Positions 1-8,328 are shown, numbered from the stretch's first letter. The stretch is 14,302 nucleotides of DNA from Bacteroidales bacterium (GCA_016926235.1 JAFGOZ010000291.1:1-14302), one strand, 5' to 3'. Notes: generated by a model not told the origin, from the letters alone. Numbers and translations are program-made.

Positions 1-58
1 AAAGTATGTTGACCGTGAATGTGGATAAGAAAGTGCTGTAACGGGGTTCTTTATTCAT
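1..58 (-). CDS. RND efflux permease, N-terminal fragment (partial)
   Basis: An open frame starts with ATG at 58-56, overlapping the TGA of the upstream adaptor gene in an ATGA arrangement, and runs off the window edge. Its 19 visible residues are MNKEPRYSTFLSTFTVNIL. A short basic start leading into a hydrophobic stretch fits the cytoplasmic tail and first membrane helix of an AcrB/MexB-type inner-membrane pump. The main argument is position: the next gene after a periplasmic adaptor is usually the RND permease, and the 4-bp overlap implies translational coupling. Too little is visible to confirm the family. Confidence 0.5.
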   Translation of the reverse strand, partial: MNKEPRYSTFLSTFTVNIL

Positions 59-1110
59 TCCTCCCTCACGATTGTTTCGTGTGCAAGATTCACATTTCCG
101 CTTATTATAACCTGATCTCCCGGCTCGAGTCCTTCCTTCACGGATACCGAGGTACTGTTCTCGAACTCCACCGTTACGTATTTCCAGATGGCGAGGGAGT
201 CCTGCCTAACAAATATCACATCCCGTCCCTGTCTGATAACAAGGGCTTCCTTTGGGACAACCAGTCTGCCTGGGACAGGTTTACGGATTACCACCCTTAC
301 GTTCATTCCGTCGATAAGCCGGCCGTTATTAGGGAATCCGGCTTTCACCTTTATCATTCCCGTCTCATCAACCTGAGGATTGATCTGTGTAATCCTTCCC
401 GTTATCATTGTGCTGTCGTTAATGAACGGGATAATCCCGACAGGCATTCCTCTGCTGATAAAACCATATTCGGATTCAATTACAGGGAATTCGACCTCCA
501 TTGTTGCATCCTGGATTACTGTACAGAGGTTTTTATAATCCTGACTGGGATTCCACTGCAGAGCTTCAAGGTTGGCGACAGTACCGTTTATCGGTGAATG
601 GATCCGGGTATTGTTATAATTGTACTCGGCGAGTCTGAGGGCTGTTAAGGCATCATCAAGTCCGCTTCTTATTCTTGAAGTTTTGATCTTTTCGGGAGCA
701 ATACCTGTAGTATCGAAGGTAAGGTACTTACTGTAGAGATCATCTTTAAAGTTAATCTCAGCTTTTTCAAGTGTTTGCCTGGCACTTTCCAGCTGTGATT
801 TATATTCAAAGTCATCAATTACGGCCAGCAGGTCTCCTGTTTTGACCTTCTGTCCATTGCGTATTAGAAGCTCCTTAATTATTCCGTTTACTTTGAACGG
901 GACCACTGCCTTTTCGGTCGAAAATGCCTTGCCATTACTTACAAGCTCGTGGTAGAAGGTTGATGGTTCAAGTTTGACCGTTTTTACAAGTACTGCTTCG
1001 GGACGAGAGGACCGGCGTGCCATCTCTTCTAGGTTTTCGGTGGTTTTAGTTTTGCAGGAGAAAAATAATACCAGGATTACCAGGAATATTAAGAAGCATT
1101 TGACCTTCAT
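55..1110 (-). CDS. RND efflux periplasmic adaptor (membrane fusion) lipoprotein
   Basis: A 351-residue membrane fusion protein of the AcrA/MexA type, which would link an inner-membrane RND pump to an outer-membrane channel. Residues 5-18 are a hydrophobic signal followed by Cys19 (FFSC), a lipobox-like site, so it is probably a lipoprotein. The biotinyl/lipoyl half-motifs are visible around residues 73-100 (NGxxVKTGDLLAxID) and about 168-185 (IHSPINGTVANL), flanking a helical hairpin (about 105-165). The beta-barrel and membrane-proximal domains follow, ending in a typical GLEPGDQVIISG segment. The length is normal. The downstream gene overlaps its stop by 4 bp and looks like the pump. It shows no functional tie to the peptide cluster and is separated from it by an insertion sequence. 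The substrate cannot be predicted. Confidence 0.9.
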   Translation of the reverse strand: MKVKCFLIFLVILVLFFSCKTKTTENLEEMARRSSRPEAVLVKTVKLEPSTFYHELVSNGKAFSTEKAVVPFKVNGIIKELLIRNGQKVKTGDLLAVIDDFEYKSQLESARQTLEKAEINFKDDLYSKYLTFDTTGIAPEKIKTSRIRSGLDDALTALRLAEYNYNNTRIHSPINGTVANLEALQWNPSQDYKNLCTVIQDATMEVEFPVIESEYGFISRGMPVGIIPFINDSTMITGRITQINPQVDETGMIKVKAGFPNNGRLIDGMNVRVVIRKPVPGRLVVPKEALVIRQGRDVIFVRQDSLAIWKYVTVEFENSTSVSVKEGLEPGDQVIISGNVNLAHETIVREE

Positions 1111-1324
1111 TTTACCGGACTAGTAAAAAGGTTATTAATTGTGTCGTTTAAATTTATGAAAGATTTTTATAATAGAAGAACTTAAGGAATGTCCTTTAAT
1201 ATATCTGTTCTATATTGTTATAAACCAATATTTTATTATTGATTGAATTTAAGTATAATAAGTAGTTATCAGGAAATTAATTTGAAATCTTTTTTGTTTT
1301 ATCAAAATCAAATTTTAATATTCT

Positions 1325-1344
1325 ATTTAGTCGATCCTTAAAAA
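1325..1344. repeat. Left terminal inverted repeat of the IS element
   Basis: This stretch, read in reverse complement, matches 2776-2795 at 18 of 20 positions. The conserved inner block is GGATC[G/A]AC. It lies 7 bp beyond the transposase stop codon. Confidence 0.75.
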
Positions 1345-1351
1345 ATCTGGT

Positions 1352-2683
1352 TTAACAATAATTTGCCAGGACTTGGTAATTCCTGACCAATCTTTCGATA
1401 AGTTCATTTAAGACACAGATAACAGATTCACGGATTTTCCGTAACATCTTCATCATATTGAATGCTGCACCAGCCAAAAGAGTGTTAATCATATCACCTT
1501 CAATACCTTTGAGGTAATTTCTCAGCATCCGGTGATCTTGTTTTAAATGTCCGATAATTGGTTCTATTGATGCTCTTCTTCGGAATCGCTCCCTGTCTCT
1601 GGCTTTCTGGTAAGCGGTTTTCCCTATTCCTGACCCAGGTATTTTTATGTTGACCCCCAGAATGCTTTTCCTTCCCTTGCAGCCTCTGTCAACCAGTGCT
1701 GTTTCAGGTAACTGTCCCAGAAGATCTTCAACCTGTGCAAGCTGAGGTTCAATAGCATGTCCGTCGTAAATGTTCTCTTCAAATGCCATTGCACCAACAA
1801 CTATTCCGCTTTTTTTCGTTATGGCAAAACTGCTTTTGTTCCCAAACTCATACTTCTTATGTTCCTTTCCTTTTGGGATGCATTTTACTTCCGGGGAATG
1901 AAAACTGTATATTTTATTTTTGTCATCTCTTCTTTGTCCAAGCACCAGTAGGTATAACCAGAGCCTCTCATCATAATAGCTCAAGCGATCTATGTCATCA
2001 AGTTTGCGTTCGACATCCCTTACCAGCCGTCCGGCTATTGTCTTAAGCTTCCGGGCTGCAGCATTAGCCTTTTTCTTTCTTTTTGGGTGTTCCCTGAACC
2101 GCTGGTCTATCATTAATTGTTTTACTATTCTTGTATAACGCTGTCTTAACTTTATGTTCTCTTTCTCAGATATTTTGATGCATCCTTCTATAATTTTTTT
2201 ATGAAGTTTGGAATCGGTGGGGAATGTAATATTCTTCTCCTGTACGGTTGTATCAATCAATACTTCTTTTTCATGGACCTCTTTGGAATCAAACAAACTT
2301 ATACTGAGCTTTAATATTTTCTGTGCTCCCTCTTCTCCAATGCGTTTACGAAAATGTACAAAATCACTCGGATCATATGGCTCGTTATATTGGAAGTAAG
2401 TCTCTCCGCAGAAGTATTGCCAATAAGGATTTTCAATCCAGCGTGCAACAAATGTTTCATCTCCAAGATTATACATCTGCTTCAGCAACAGTAGCCCAAC
2501 TATCGTCCTGATTGGGATTGAGGGCCGGCCGACTTTCCCATACAACGGTGCAAAATCCTCTTCCAGGCTTTTCCAGTCAATCCTCTTTTCCAACAGACAA
2601 AGTTCGTGCTCAGGATGTATAAAACTCGTAAGTACTGTTTTGAACATCTCAAGCTGTGGCTGAACTGGTAATTTCTTCATCAT
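1352..2683 (-). CDS. IS5/IS4-superfamily DDE transposase
   Basis: A 443-residue transposase. The N-terminal part (about residues 43-115) is a DUF772-like domain, with GKVGRPSIPIRTIVGLLLLKQ followed by FVARWIENPYWQYFCGE. The catalytic RNase H-fold triad can be placed at Asp144 (LIDTTVQEKN), Asp332 (ALVDRGCKG) and Glu374 (ASIEPIIGHLKQDHRM). The last is the Y/R-x2-E-x6-K-like block typical of IS5/IS4 relatives. A Lys/Arg-rich region at about 180-225 lies between the first and second acidic residues. It is full length and unbroken, so it is likely active. The start is the first of two Met codons, with a GGAG-like stretch absent at normal spacing. I cannot decide the IS5 subgroup. IS1182-like is an alternative label. 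Confidence 0.9.
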   Translation of the reverse strand: MMKKLPVQPQLEMFKTVLTSFIHPEHELCLLEKRIDWKSLEEDFAPLYGKVGRPSIPIRTIVGLLLLKQMYNLGDETFVARWIENPYWQYFCGETYFQYNEPYDPSDFVHFRKRIGEEGAQKILKLSISLFDSKEVHEKEVLIDTTVQEKNITFPTDSKLHKKIIEGCIKISEKENIKLRQRYTRIVKQLMIDQRFREHPKRKKKANAAARKLKTIAGRLVRDVERKLDDIDRLSYYDERLWLYLLVLGQRRDDKNKIYSFHSPEVKCIPKGKEHKKYEFGNKSSFAITKKSGIVVGAMAFEENIYDGHAIEPQLAQVEDLLGQLPETALVDRGCKGRKSILGVNIKIPGSGIGKTAYQKARDRERFRRRASIEPIIGHLKQDHRMLRNYLKGIEGDMINTLLAGAAFNMMKMLRKIRESVICVLNELIERLVRNYQVLANYC

Positions 2684-2775
2684 AATTTCCGGAGTTTTGA
2701 TCGAATTTAATCAAAATCCAATCAAAAATCAATACCTCAAAGAACACAACTTATTAACAAACAGAATATTATCTG

Positions 2776-2795
2776 TTTATAAGGATCAACTAAAT
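2776..2795. repeat. Right terminal inverted repeat of the IS element
   Basis: Partner of 1325-1344 with two mismatches in 20 positions. It lies 92 bp upstream of the transposase start, leaving room for the IS promoter between 2684 and 2775. Confidence 0.75.
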
Positions 2796-2873
2796 TAAAT
2801 ATTTTGCTTCTTAAGCCAATTCCTTATGATTCTGAAAGTCCTGCCACACTCATAAAACCTGTAACATGAATTT

Positions 2874-4172
2874 TTACCATTCTATTTTACTATTCAGTGG
2901 TTTTATAAGCCGGAATATCAATCTGCTGTTGTCAGTTATTATATCTGCAGTTCCTGTCATCTCATTTATAAAGTCCAGCCTAATGTCATAAGAAGATTTT
3001 AAGCCGTTGATCAAATCAATCTCTGCTATATAAACATCCCCTGCTGGGACAAGTGATAGTGTGCTGATTTTACCTTTTAACATTCCGAATTCCATGTAAG
3101 GAAATCCTGACAGCTTAATATTGACTTCCTGTCCGACTCTTACCCTTCCAAGACCTGATCCCGGAACATTTGCCCTTACAATTATCCTGCTTTTATCTTC
3201 CGGAATAACCGTGGCAAGAATCTCTCCTGCTTTGATAACCTGATTCTCATTCCAGAAGGCTGTAAACGTAACTTTACCTCTTACCGGACTTTCAATCAGA
3301 TACTTTTCCTTCCATTGCTCTAATGCCAGATTCAACATCTGCAAGGCGTCATCCAGATCAAGGTTATACTGATGAAGTTCTTTGTTAAGCTGCACCTGCA
3401 GATCAAGACGTGTTTCCCGGAGTCTTAATGTCGAAGTCTCGTTATTTTTAATTGAAGCTTTAAGCGAACTGTGTGAAGATTGCTTCTGTATCAACGCCTG
3501 TTTCGATCCTTCAAATTCACTTAATGTAACTGAGTGCAAGTTACCGACGAAAAGTAAAGAATCCCGTTTAAAGCTCTTTGTTGCAAGAAGGAGATCTTCT
3601 TCGGATAATCTCTTTTGAATTAAAAGTTCTTTTGTATATTCTCCCTGTTTTTTTATCTGCTCTTCAAGTAGGCTCAGCTTCGATGGTATATATGCCTGTG
3701 TTAGATATTCCCTGAATTGTTGAAAAAGTGTAATAAAACGCGAATAGCTGCCCTGAATCTCTCCAAGCTCAAGGTTTATCGGTGGATTATACCTGTTGAT
3801 TTCCTTTTGCCATTCGGGATTATTCCAAAGAGTATCCAAAAAGGCTGCCAGTATCATAATGTCTTCAAAACGCGCTGTATTTTCAATTAAGGCAACGGGT
3901 TGTTTTTTTACAACATCTTCCTCGTTACTTACAATCAGTCTTTCTATTTTTCCTCCCGATTTTGCAATAAGTGATGCTGGGGAATTATAAGTAGTAATTG
4001 TTACCGGTGCAGTAACTAGATTAGGGTAATTAATAAACCAGGTAATACCTAAAATTGTTAGAATAATCCCAAAAAATATGAACAGTCCCCATTTAAGGAT
4101 ACTCCCCGGAATTTCGGACATCACTTCCTGCAGTTCCGGGCTTCTTATCTCTTGTTTGTTGATTTCAGGCAT
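2874..4172 (-). CDS. HlyD-family adaptor for peptide export
   Basis: A 432-residue inner-membrane periplasmic adaptor that would work with the C39 ABC exporter encoded directly upstream, joining it to an outer-membrane channel of the TolC type. A cytoplasmic N-terminus of about 26 residues is followed by one membrane helix (about 27-47). The first lipoyl half follows at about 68-95 (AKSGGKIERLIVSNEEDVVKKQ, then VALIE). Long Leu/Gln/Glu-rich helices predicted to form a coiled coil occupy about 150-290. The second lipoyl half begins at about 294 (LIESPVRGKVTF), and a beta-barrel domain follows. This is the standard HlyD layout and a normal length. The gap to the exporter gene is 88 bp and holds a short-repeat array. 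No TolC gene is in the window. Confidence 0.9.
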   Translation of the reverse strand: MPEINKQEIRSPELQEVMSEIPGSILKWGLFIFFGIILTILGITWFINYPNLVTAPVTITTYNSPASLIAKSGGKIERLIVSNEEDVVKKQPVALIENTARFEDIMILAAFLDTLWNNPEWQKEINRYNPPINLELGEIQGSYSRFITLFQQFREYLTQAYIPSKLSLLEEQIKKQGEYTKELLIQKRLSEEDLLLATKSFKRDSLLFVGNLHSVTLSEFEGSKQALIQKQSSHSSLKASIKNNETSTLRLRETRLDLQVQLNKELHQYNLDLDDALQMLNLALEQWKEKYLIESPVRGKVTFTAFWNENQVIKAGEILATVIPEDKSRIIVRANVPGSGLGRVRVGQEVNIKLSGFPYMEFGMLKGKISTLSLVPAGDVYIAEIDLINGLKSSYDIRLDFINEMTGTADIITDNSRLIFRLIKPLNSKIEW

Positions 4173-4192
4173 AATTAATTTATTTTTTTTTT

Positions 4193-4270
4193 GCTCAGGG
4201 CTCAGGGCTCAGGGCTCAAGGCTCAAGGTTATCTAATTTCTTGCTCTGTGCTCTCAGCATTTAGCTTCCC
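4193..4270. repeat. 7-bp-period repeat array between adaptor and exporter genes
   Basis: Five tandem units start at 4193, 4200, 4207, 4214 and 4221: GCTCAGG three times, then GCTCAAG twice. After a 15-bp AT-rich spacer, units in the opposite sense follow at 4243 (GCTCTGT) and 4250 (GCTCTCA), then weaker ones at 4257 and 4264 that run across the exporter stop codon (4261-4263). The two halves therefore face each other and could fold on one another. The same unit family occurs at four other places in the window. Confidence 0.85.
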
Positions 4271-6585
4271 AGCTCCAGCTGATCCTTCACCAGATTAAAG
4301 TATGCTCCCTTCTTTTCCACAAGCTCTTTATGCGTTCCTTTTTCAGCTATTTCTCCTTTTTCGAGAACCACAATCTGATCGGCATTCTTCACCGTACTGA
4401 GCCTGTGAGCCACTATTACAACTGTTTTTCCTCTGAAAAATGTTCCCAGATTATCCATTATCGTTTTTTCATTGGTCGCATCCAGGGCATTTGTGGCTTC
4501 ATCGAAAAAGATAAAGTCAGGTTCTTTATAAACAGCCCTGGCGATAAGTAATCTTTGTTTCTGGCCTGTGCTAAGTCCCTGGCCATCATTCCCGATCCTT
4601 GTATTGTAACCGAGCGGAAGGCTATGTATGTATTCCTTAATATTTGCTGTTTCTGCTGCTCTGTCGATCTTTTCTTTATCGGGGGTATCATCAACAAGAC
4701 CTATATTGCCAGCAATGGAATCTGCGAAAATATAGCCCTCCTGCATTACAACGCCGCACCTTTTTCTCCATTCCGACTGGCTAAATCTATTCAACGGAGT
4801 GCCGTTTAACGATATCTCTCCTTTCGCTGGTTCGTAGAATCCAAGCATCAGTTTTATAAGTGTTGTCTTGCCGCTGCCGCTTATGCCAACTATTGCTGTG
4901 ATCTTTTGAGCAGGAATAGTTAGTGAAACATTGTTGAGTACTTTTTCGGAATGAGGTCCTTCATATTGAAAAAGCAGGTTCTTTATTTCAATATCCTTCT
5001 CTGTAGGGATTTCTCTTATCTTATCATCTTCAGGTTTTTCCTCATCTTCCTTATTATGTATTTCTCCGAGACGTTCGAGACTTATCCTTGCATCCTGCGC
5101 TGCCTGGGTAAAACCAATGAACTGCTGGATCGGAGCATTGAGCTGGCCGATTATATACTGGATAGCCATCATCATTCCAAGTGTCATCTGGCCTTCTATT
5201 ACAGCTTTTGCTGAAAGGAAGGAGATAAAGATATCCTTGGTCTGGTTTATCAGCACGGCTCCCAGCTGCTGGTTCTGGTTAAGCATCATGCTTTTCAGGC
5301 TTACCTTGAAAAGCTTGATCTGTATCCTCTCCCAGTCCCATCTTTTTTGTTTCTCACAGCTGTTAAGCTTTATCTCCTGCATTCCGGTTACAAGCTGAAC
5401 GATGTTGCTCTGGTTGGCAGCGCTCTGCTGAAAGCGTTTGTAATCGAGTTCTCTTCTGCGTTTCAGGAAAAGTACCACCCATCCGATGTACAAAGCACTG
5501 CCGAGTATGAAGATGCCAAGGATTCCAAGGTTATATGTTGCCATAATTATAGTGTACATAACCAGGGTAATAACAGCGAAAATGATGCTTATCAGGGAAT
5601 CTGTGAGAAAAGTCCTGATCCTGTTATGATCTCCTATTCTCTGCATGATATCACCGACAAGCTTGACATCAAAGAAAGAGATCGGGAGTTTCATCAGCTT
5701 GATAAGGAAATCGGAGATAAGTGATATGCTTACCCTGCTTGTAACATGAAGGCTTATCCAGTTTCGCAGGAGCCCGTTTGCAGTCTGGCTCAGCGTAAGT
5801 ATAAGTTGTGCTACAAGAACCATGACCACAAATGAAATATTACTGTTTCCAATACCGGTATCGACAAGCGACTGAGTGAGGAATGGGAATATAAGGCTTA
5901 TTATGCTGGCTGTGAGCATGCCAAGCATAAGTTGGAAGATATACTTTGTATATGGATGGATATAGTTTAGCAGGTATAAGAAAGTCAGCTTACTTTTTTC
6001 TTCATCCTCCTGCTTATAAAATTCAGGAGTTGGTTCAAGCAATAAAGCAATTCCCTCATCCACACCATTGTTTTTAGTGATAAACCAGCATTTACAGAAC
6101 TCCCTTTCGGAATATGTAAGAAGACCGGCAGCAGGATCTGCAACATACACCTCATCCCCGGCCCTTCTCCTGGAGGAGAAGAGAGTAGACCACCTTGACC
6201 TGGAATTTTGCTCTGCGCTCTGAGCTCTGTGCTCTGAGCTATTTGCCCCAAGGTCCCTGCACGATGCTCCCTGCCATTTGCCCCTTGTTCTCCGCTTCTT
6301 AATCTTGTACACTACCACAAAATGCCTTTGGTTCCAATGAACTATACATGGAAGAGGCACTTCATCTCTGAGTTGTTCCCAGGTAAGGCGATAACCCCGG
6401 GTGCGGAAGCCGATGCTTTCCGCGGCATCGCTGATACCATGCATCGAGACACCTGATTTTGTTATGAATGATTTGGAACGAAGCGATTGTAAGGTGTAGG
6501 ATCTTCCATACTGCTTCGCCACCATCTGCAGACAGGTGGGTCCACAGTCCATGGAGTCGAGTTGCTTATAGAATGCAAACTTCAT
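4261..6585 (-). CDS. C39 peptidase-containing ABC exporter (bacteriocin type) with an insertion in the peptidase domain
   Basis: A 774-residue bifunctional exporter expected to cut precursors after a Gly-Gly leader and pump the core across the inner membrane. The N-terminal C39 peptidase has Gln8 and the catalytic Cys14 (MDCGPTCLQ), His88 (NQRHFVVVYK) and Asp150 (VYVADPAAG). A six-helix membrane domain spans about 205-480. The ATPase has Walker A (GISGSGKTT), a signature of LSTGQ instead of the usual LSGGQ, Walker B (FIFFDEAT) and the H-loop (VAHRLST). His88 to Asp150 is 62 residues, against about 16 in the family, because roughly 46 residues encoded by repeat DNA (residues about 98-145) are inserted in frame on a surface loop. 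All catalytic residues are kept, so activity is plausible but untested. Its likely substrate is the peptide at 8383-8601. Confidence 0.93.
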   Translation of the reverse strand: MKFAFYKQLDSMDCGPTCLQMVAKQYGRSYTLQSLRSKSFITKSGVSMHGISDAAESIGFRTRGYRLTWEQLRDEVPLPCIVHWNQRHFVVVYKIKKRRTRGKWQGASCRDLGANSSEHRAQSAEQNSRSRWSTLFSSRRRAGDEVYVADPAAGLLTYSEREFCKCWFITKNNGVDEGIALLLEPTPEFYKQEDEEKSKLTFLYLLNYIHPYTKYIFQLMLGMLTASIISLIFPFLTQSLVDTGIGNSNISFVVMVLVAQLILTLSQTANGLLRNWISLHVTSRVSISLISDFLIKLMKLPISFFDVKLVGDIMQRIGDHNRIRTFLTDSLISIIFAVITLVMYTIIMATYNLGILGIFILGSALYIGWVVLFLKRRRELDYKRFQQSAANQSNIVQLVTGMQEIKLNSCEKQKRWDWERIQIKLFKVSLKSMMLNQNQQLGAVLINQTKDIFISFLSAKAVIEGQMTLGMMMAIQYIIGQLNAPIQQFIGFTQAAQDARISLERLGEIHNKEDEEKPEDDKIREIPTEKDIEIKNLLFQYEGPHSEKVLNNVSLTIPAQKITAIVGISGSGKTTLIKLMLGFYEPAKGEISLNGTPLNRFSQSEWRKRCGVVMQEGYIFADSIAGNIGLVDDTPDKEKIDRAAETANIKEYIHSLPLGYNTRIGNDGQGLSTGQKQRLLIARAVYKEPDFIFFDEATNALDATNEKTIMDNLGTFFRGKTVVIVAHRLSTVKNADQIVVLEKGEIAEKGTHKELVEKKGAYFNLVKDQLELGS
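6150..6300. repeat. Composite repeat inserted in the exporter gene: hairpin plus 7-bp array
   Basis: Thirteen consecutive 7-bp steps from 6210 to 6300 each begin with G. The best are GCTCTGC, GCTCTGA, GCTCTGT, GCTCTGA (6210-6237), and the rest decay to forms such as GCCCCAA and GCTTCTT. Directly next to it a hairpin, CTTCTCC/GGAGAAG (6164-6170 with 6175-6181, loop TGGA), is set in a GC-rich stretch, 6150-6200. Together they coincide with the extra 46 or so residues in the C39 domain, including SSEHRAQSAEQ, which lie between the conserved blocks VVYKIKK and VYVADPAAG. This supports a DNA insertion whose length is a multiple of three. Confidence 0.85.
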
Positions 6586-6626
6586 TTTTATATAAAAAGA
6601 GTGTCGTTAACAAAGCAATTATTCTC

Positions 6627-6720
6627 GTTCTCTGTTCCCTGTTTCACCCACCGAATCCGCTTCCCGAAAATAATTATCGGGATGGTGGAGAAGGTGGGAG
6701 CACTGTGCCCTTTGTTTTTT
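6627..6720. repeat. Composite repeat upstream of the exporter: 7-bp units flanking a hairpin
   Basis: Units GTTCTCT, GTTCCCT, GTTTCAC (6627-6647) lie on one side, and GCACTGT, GCCCTTT, GTTTTTT (6700-6720) on the other. Between them is an inverted-repeat core with outer stem CCCACC/GGTGGG (6647-6652 with 6693-6698) and inner stem TCCCGA/TCGGGA (6662-6667 with 6677-6682). The 205-bp gap between the exporter start and the lipoprotein stop has no gene. Further right, 6721-6737 (ACCGAAGGCACGAAGAG) resembles another short repeat often seen in Bacteroidota, from memory only. Confidence 0.7.
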
Positions 6721-6789
6721 ACCGAAGGCACGAAGAGCCGCAATCAATCAAGTCGAGCTGCTTGAAAAGAGGAAATTCTGGCATGACTC

Positions 6790-8064
6790 TTACTTTTTCA
6801 GTCTTACCAGCATAAGAATTGGATTATCAATCTCTTTCAGACTATTTGCAAGTTTTTCAAGCTCTTTTTTCTTTTCAGGGGATCTTACCTCAGCTTTAAT
6901 AAAATCCATACTTGCTACATGATCTTTTAGTTGTTTAGCTTCAATCCACATTACGAGGGTTGAATCATTAACTTGTTTTATTGGATAAAATCTTGGTCCG
7001 GCATCAATGTCATTATAGAGTCCAGATGTAAACAAAGGATTGTCAGTATCAGTAGGCTTGCAAAATATCAAATCATTAGTTTGCTTATTATAAAGACCCA
7101 AGGCGTGTGTTGTATTAAAATTTAGGGATATCCCATCCATGACTGTTCTAGATGTTCTACGTTTAGCTGGGAAATATTTATTAAAATTACAATCCAAAAG
7201 AATGAATGCTGAAGATTGAAATACATTTTCTATCCAAATATAATTATTCAACTTTGATACATAACTTTGAAGATCTTCGTCTCCTTGCAAAAACTGTTGG
7301 GCATACTTGCCGAAATCAAATTTATAAAGTGGCTTAAGCTGATAATCTTTTGTCAAATAGAATAAAGTGTCATTGCAGCGTTCTTTAAAAAAAATATTAT
7401 CTTGAAACTGGAAAATAGAAGCTTCACTTTCATCTGGACCTGCGAGGGGTTTTAAACGATGTAAATAAATATAATTCTTATAACTTTTTTTAATATTTCC
7501 ATTAATGTCAAAAATTGTTGCTTTTTGTTTTTCTTGACCAGACATTCTATTTATTTTCCCAAAGAATAGGGAATCGTCCATAATAAACCAACTACTAATG
7601 TATTCATTATTAATTAGAAATCTACTGTTGTGTTTTATTATGAAAGACCCATTTTTGTTGTAGATATTTAAATCGTAAAGGCTCTGAATATAGATATTAT
7701 CATCATGAATATGCAGGTTTGTAATCGTCTTATATTCGCCTGGGCCATTGCCTCTTTGACCTATTGTTGATATGTAAACGCCATTTATGTCATAAATTAG
7801 ACAATTCCTAAAGTCACTAACAACTATATACTTATCAGATATGTCATATCTGAATGCACCACTTAATTCACGACCTTCAACTTTTTCCAATATTATATAC
7901 CAGCAATTACTTGCAAATTGACTAAGATCTACTGGTTTCATATTTTCGATATTAGCCTGAATATCAATAGTTACTATTGAATTTTTCGCTTTAAAATCTT
8001 GCGAACAAGATTGTATAAAAAAGGTAGACAAAAAAGAAAATGCAATACAAAACTTTCTTAACAT
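6790..8064 (-). CDS. 6-bladed beta-propeller lipoprotein
   Basis: A 424-residue protein of the 6-bladed beta-propeller type that is abundant in Bacteroidota (BF3164-like or DUF4934-like). A short basic start and hydrophobic stretch end in IQSCS, giving lipidated Cys20. Blade-like repeats are visible, for example SDKYIVVSDFRNCLIYDINGVYISTIGQRGNGPGEY at about 76-111, whose GxxGxGPGEY block is diagnostic of this family; similar segments follow (NIYIQSLYDLNIYNKNG, ATIFDINGNIKKSY). Such genes often sit beside double-glycine peptide precursors in Bacteroidota, as this one does, between the precursor and the exporter. The molecular role is not established. Possible roles are a surface binding or immunity function. 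The gene is more AT-rich than the exporter next to it. No catalytic motif is evident. Confidence 0.82.
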   Translation of the reverse strand: MLRKFCIAFSFLSTFFIQSCSQDFKAKNSIVTIDIQANIENMKPVDLSQFASNCWYIILEKVEGRELSGAFRYDISDKYIVVSDFRNCLIYDINGVYISTIGQRGNGPGEYKTITNLHIHDDNIYIQSLYDLNIYNKNGSFIIKHNSRFLINNEYISSWFIMDDSLFFGKINRMSGQEKQKATIFDINGNIKKSYKNYIYLHRLKPLAGPDESEASIFQFQDNIFFKERCNDTLFYLTKDYQLKPLYKFDFGKYAQQFLQGDEDLQSYVSKLNNYIWIENVFQSSAFILLDCNFNKYFPAKRRTSRTVMDGISLNFNTTHALGLYNKQTNDLIFCKPTDTDNPLFTSGLYNDIDAGPRFYPIKQVNDSTLVMWIEAKQLKDHVASMDFIKAEVRSPEKKKELEKLANSLKEIDNPILMLVRLKK

Positions 8065-8135
8065 AATTCTGGTGGTGTTTTAAATCAAAGGTACTCATTT
8101 AACAAAATAAATCCCAACTATATCTAAACTTATCA

Positions 8136-8221
8136 AAATGGGATTGAATATCATAAGCTATTGATATATAGCTAACTAAGTTTGAATTTACAAAGAATAG
8201 ATTAAGAATCCAATCCCATTT
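8136..8221. repeat. Long-range 11-bp inverted repeat with an inner hairpin
   Basis: AAATGGGATTG (8136-8146) and CAATCCCATTT (8211-8221) are perfect inverted copies 64 bp apart. Between them AGCTAT and ATAGCT (8156-8161 and 8168-8173) form a second hairpin. It could be an RNA structure in the transcript between the precursor and the lipoprotein gene or a small non-coding insertion. There is no U-rich tail on the minus strand to call it a terminator. Confidence 0.55.
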
Positions 8222-8328
8222 AAGGACTTTATTAGATCATATTTGCTATTGAATAAAAATAATATCTTCAATTAATCATATAAGTAAATGATTAAAGTAG
8301 AGATTTATTCTTGTTTAGGTAGATGATA

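Larger units (their letters stand above)
1325..2795 (-). mobile_element. IS5-type insertion sequence, apparently complete (about 1.47 kb)
   Basis: One intact transposase gene lies between imperfect terminal inverted repeats at 1325-1344 and 2776-2795, which match at 18 of 20 positions. The shared core is GGATC[G/A]AC followed by TAAAT. Because the outermost bases of both ends are A/T-rich (ATTTA and TAAAT), the true edge may lie a few bases further in. If the element begins at the G of GTCGATCC, both flanks carry a TA, which would be a 2-bp target duplication. The element sits between the RND adaptor and the HlyD-type adaptor and breaks no gene that I can see. The intact frame and ends suggest fairly recent insertion. 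Confidence 0.8.

Noticed and set aside
19..597. Plus-strand reading frame of 192 codons
   Set aside because: It lies opposite the adaptor gene, has no family features, and is a shadow of that gene.
4193..4270. Intrinsic terminator after the exporter gene
   Set aside because: Repeats can pair but there is no U-tract on the minus strand and the adaptor gene downstream is expected to be cotranscribed.
6164..6181. Hairpin in the exporter as a terminator
   Set aside because: It is inside a coding region followed by full-length conserved domains. It is better explained as part of the inserted repeat.
6468..6815. Plus-strand frame across the exporter start and the following gap
   Set aside because: It is made of antisense to the conserved C39 active site plus repeat DNA and shows no domain.
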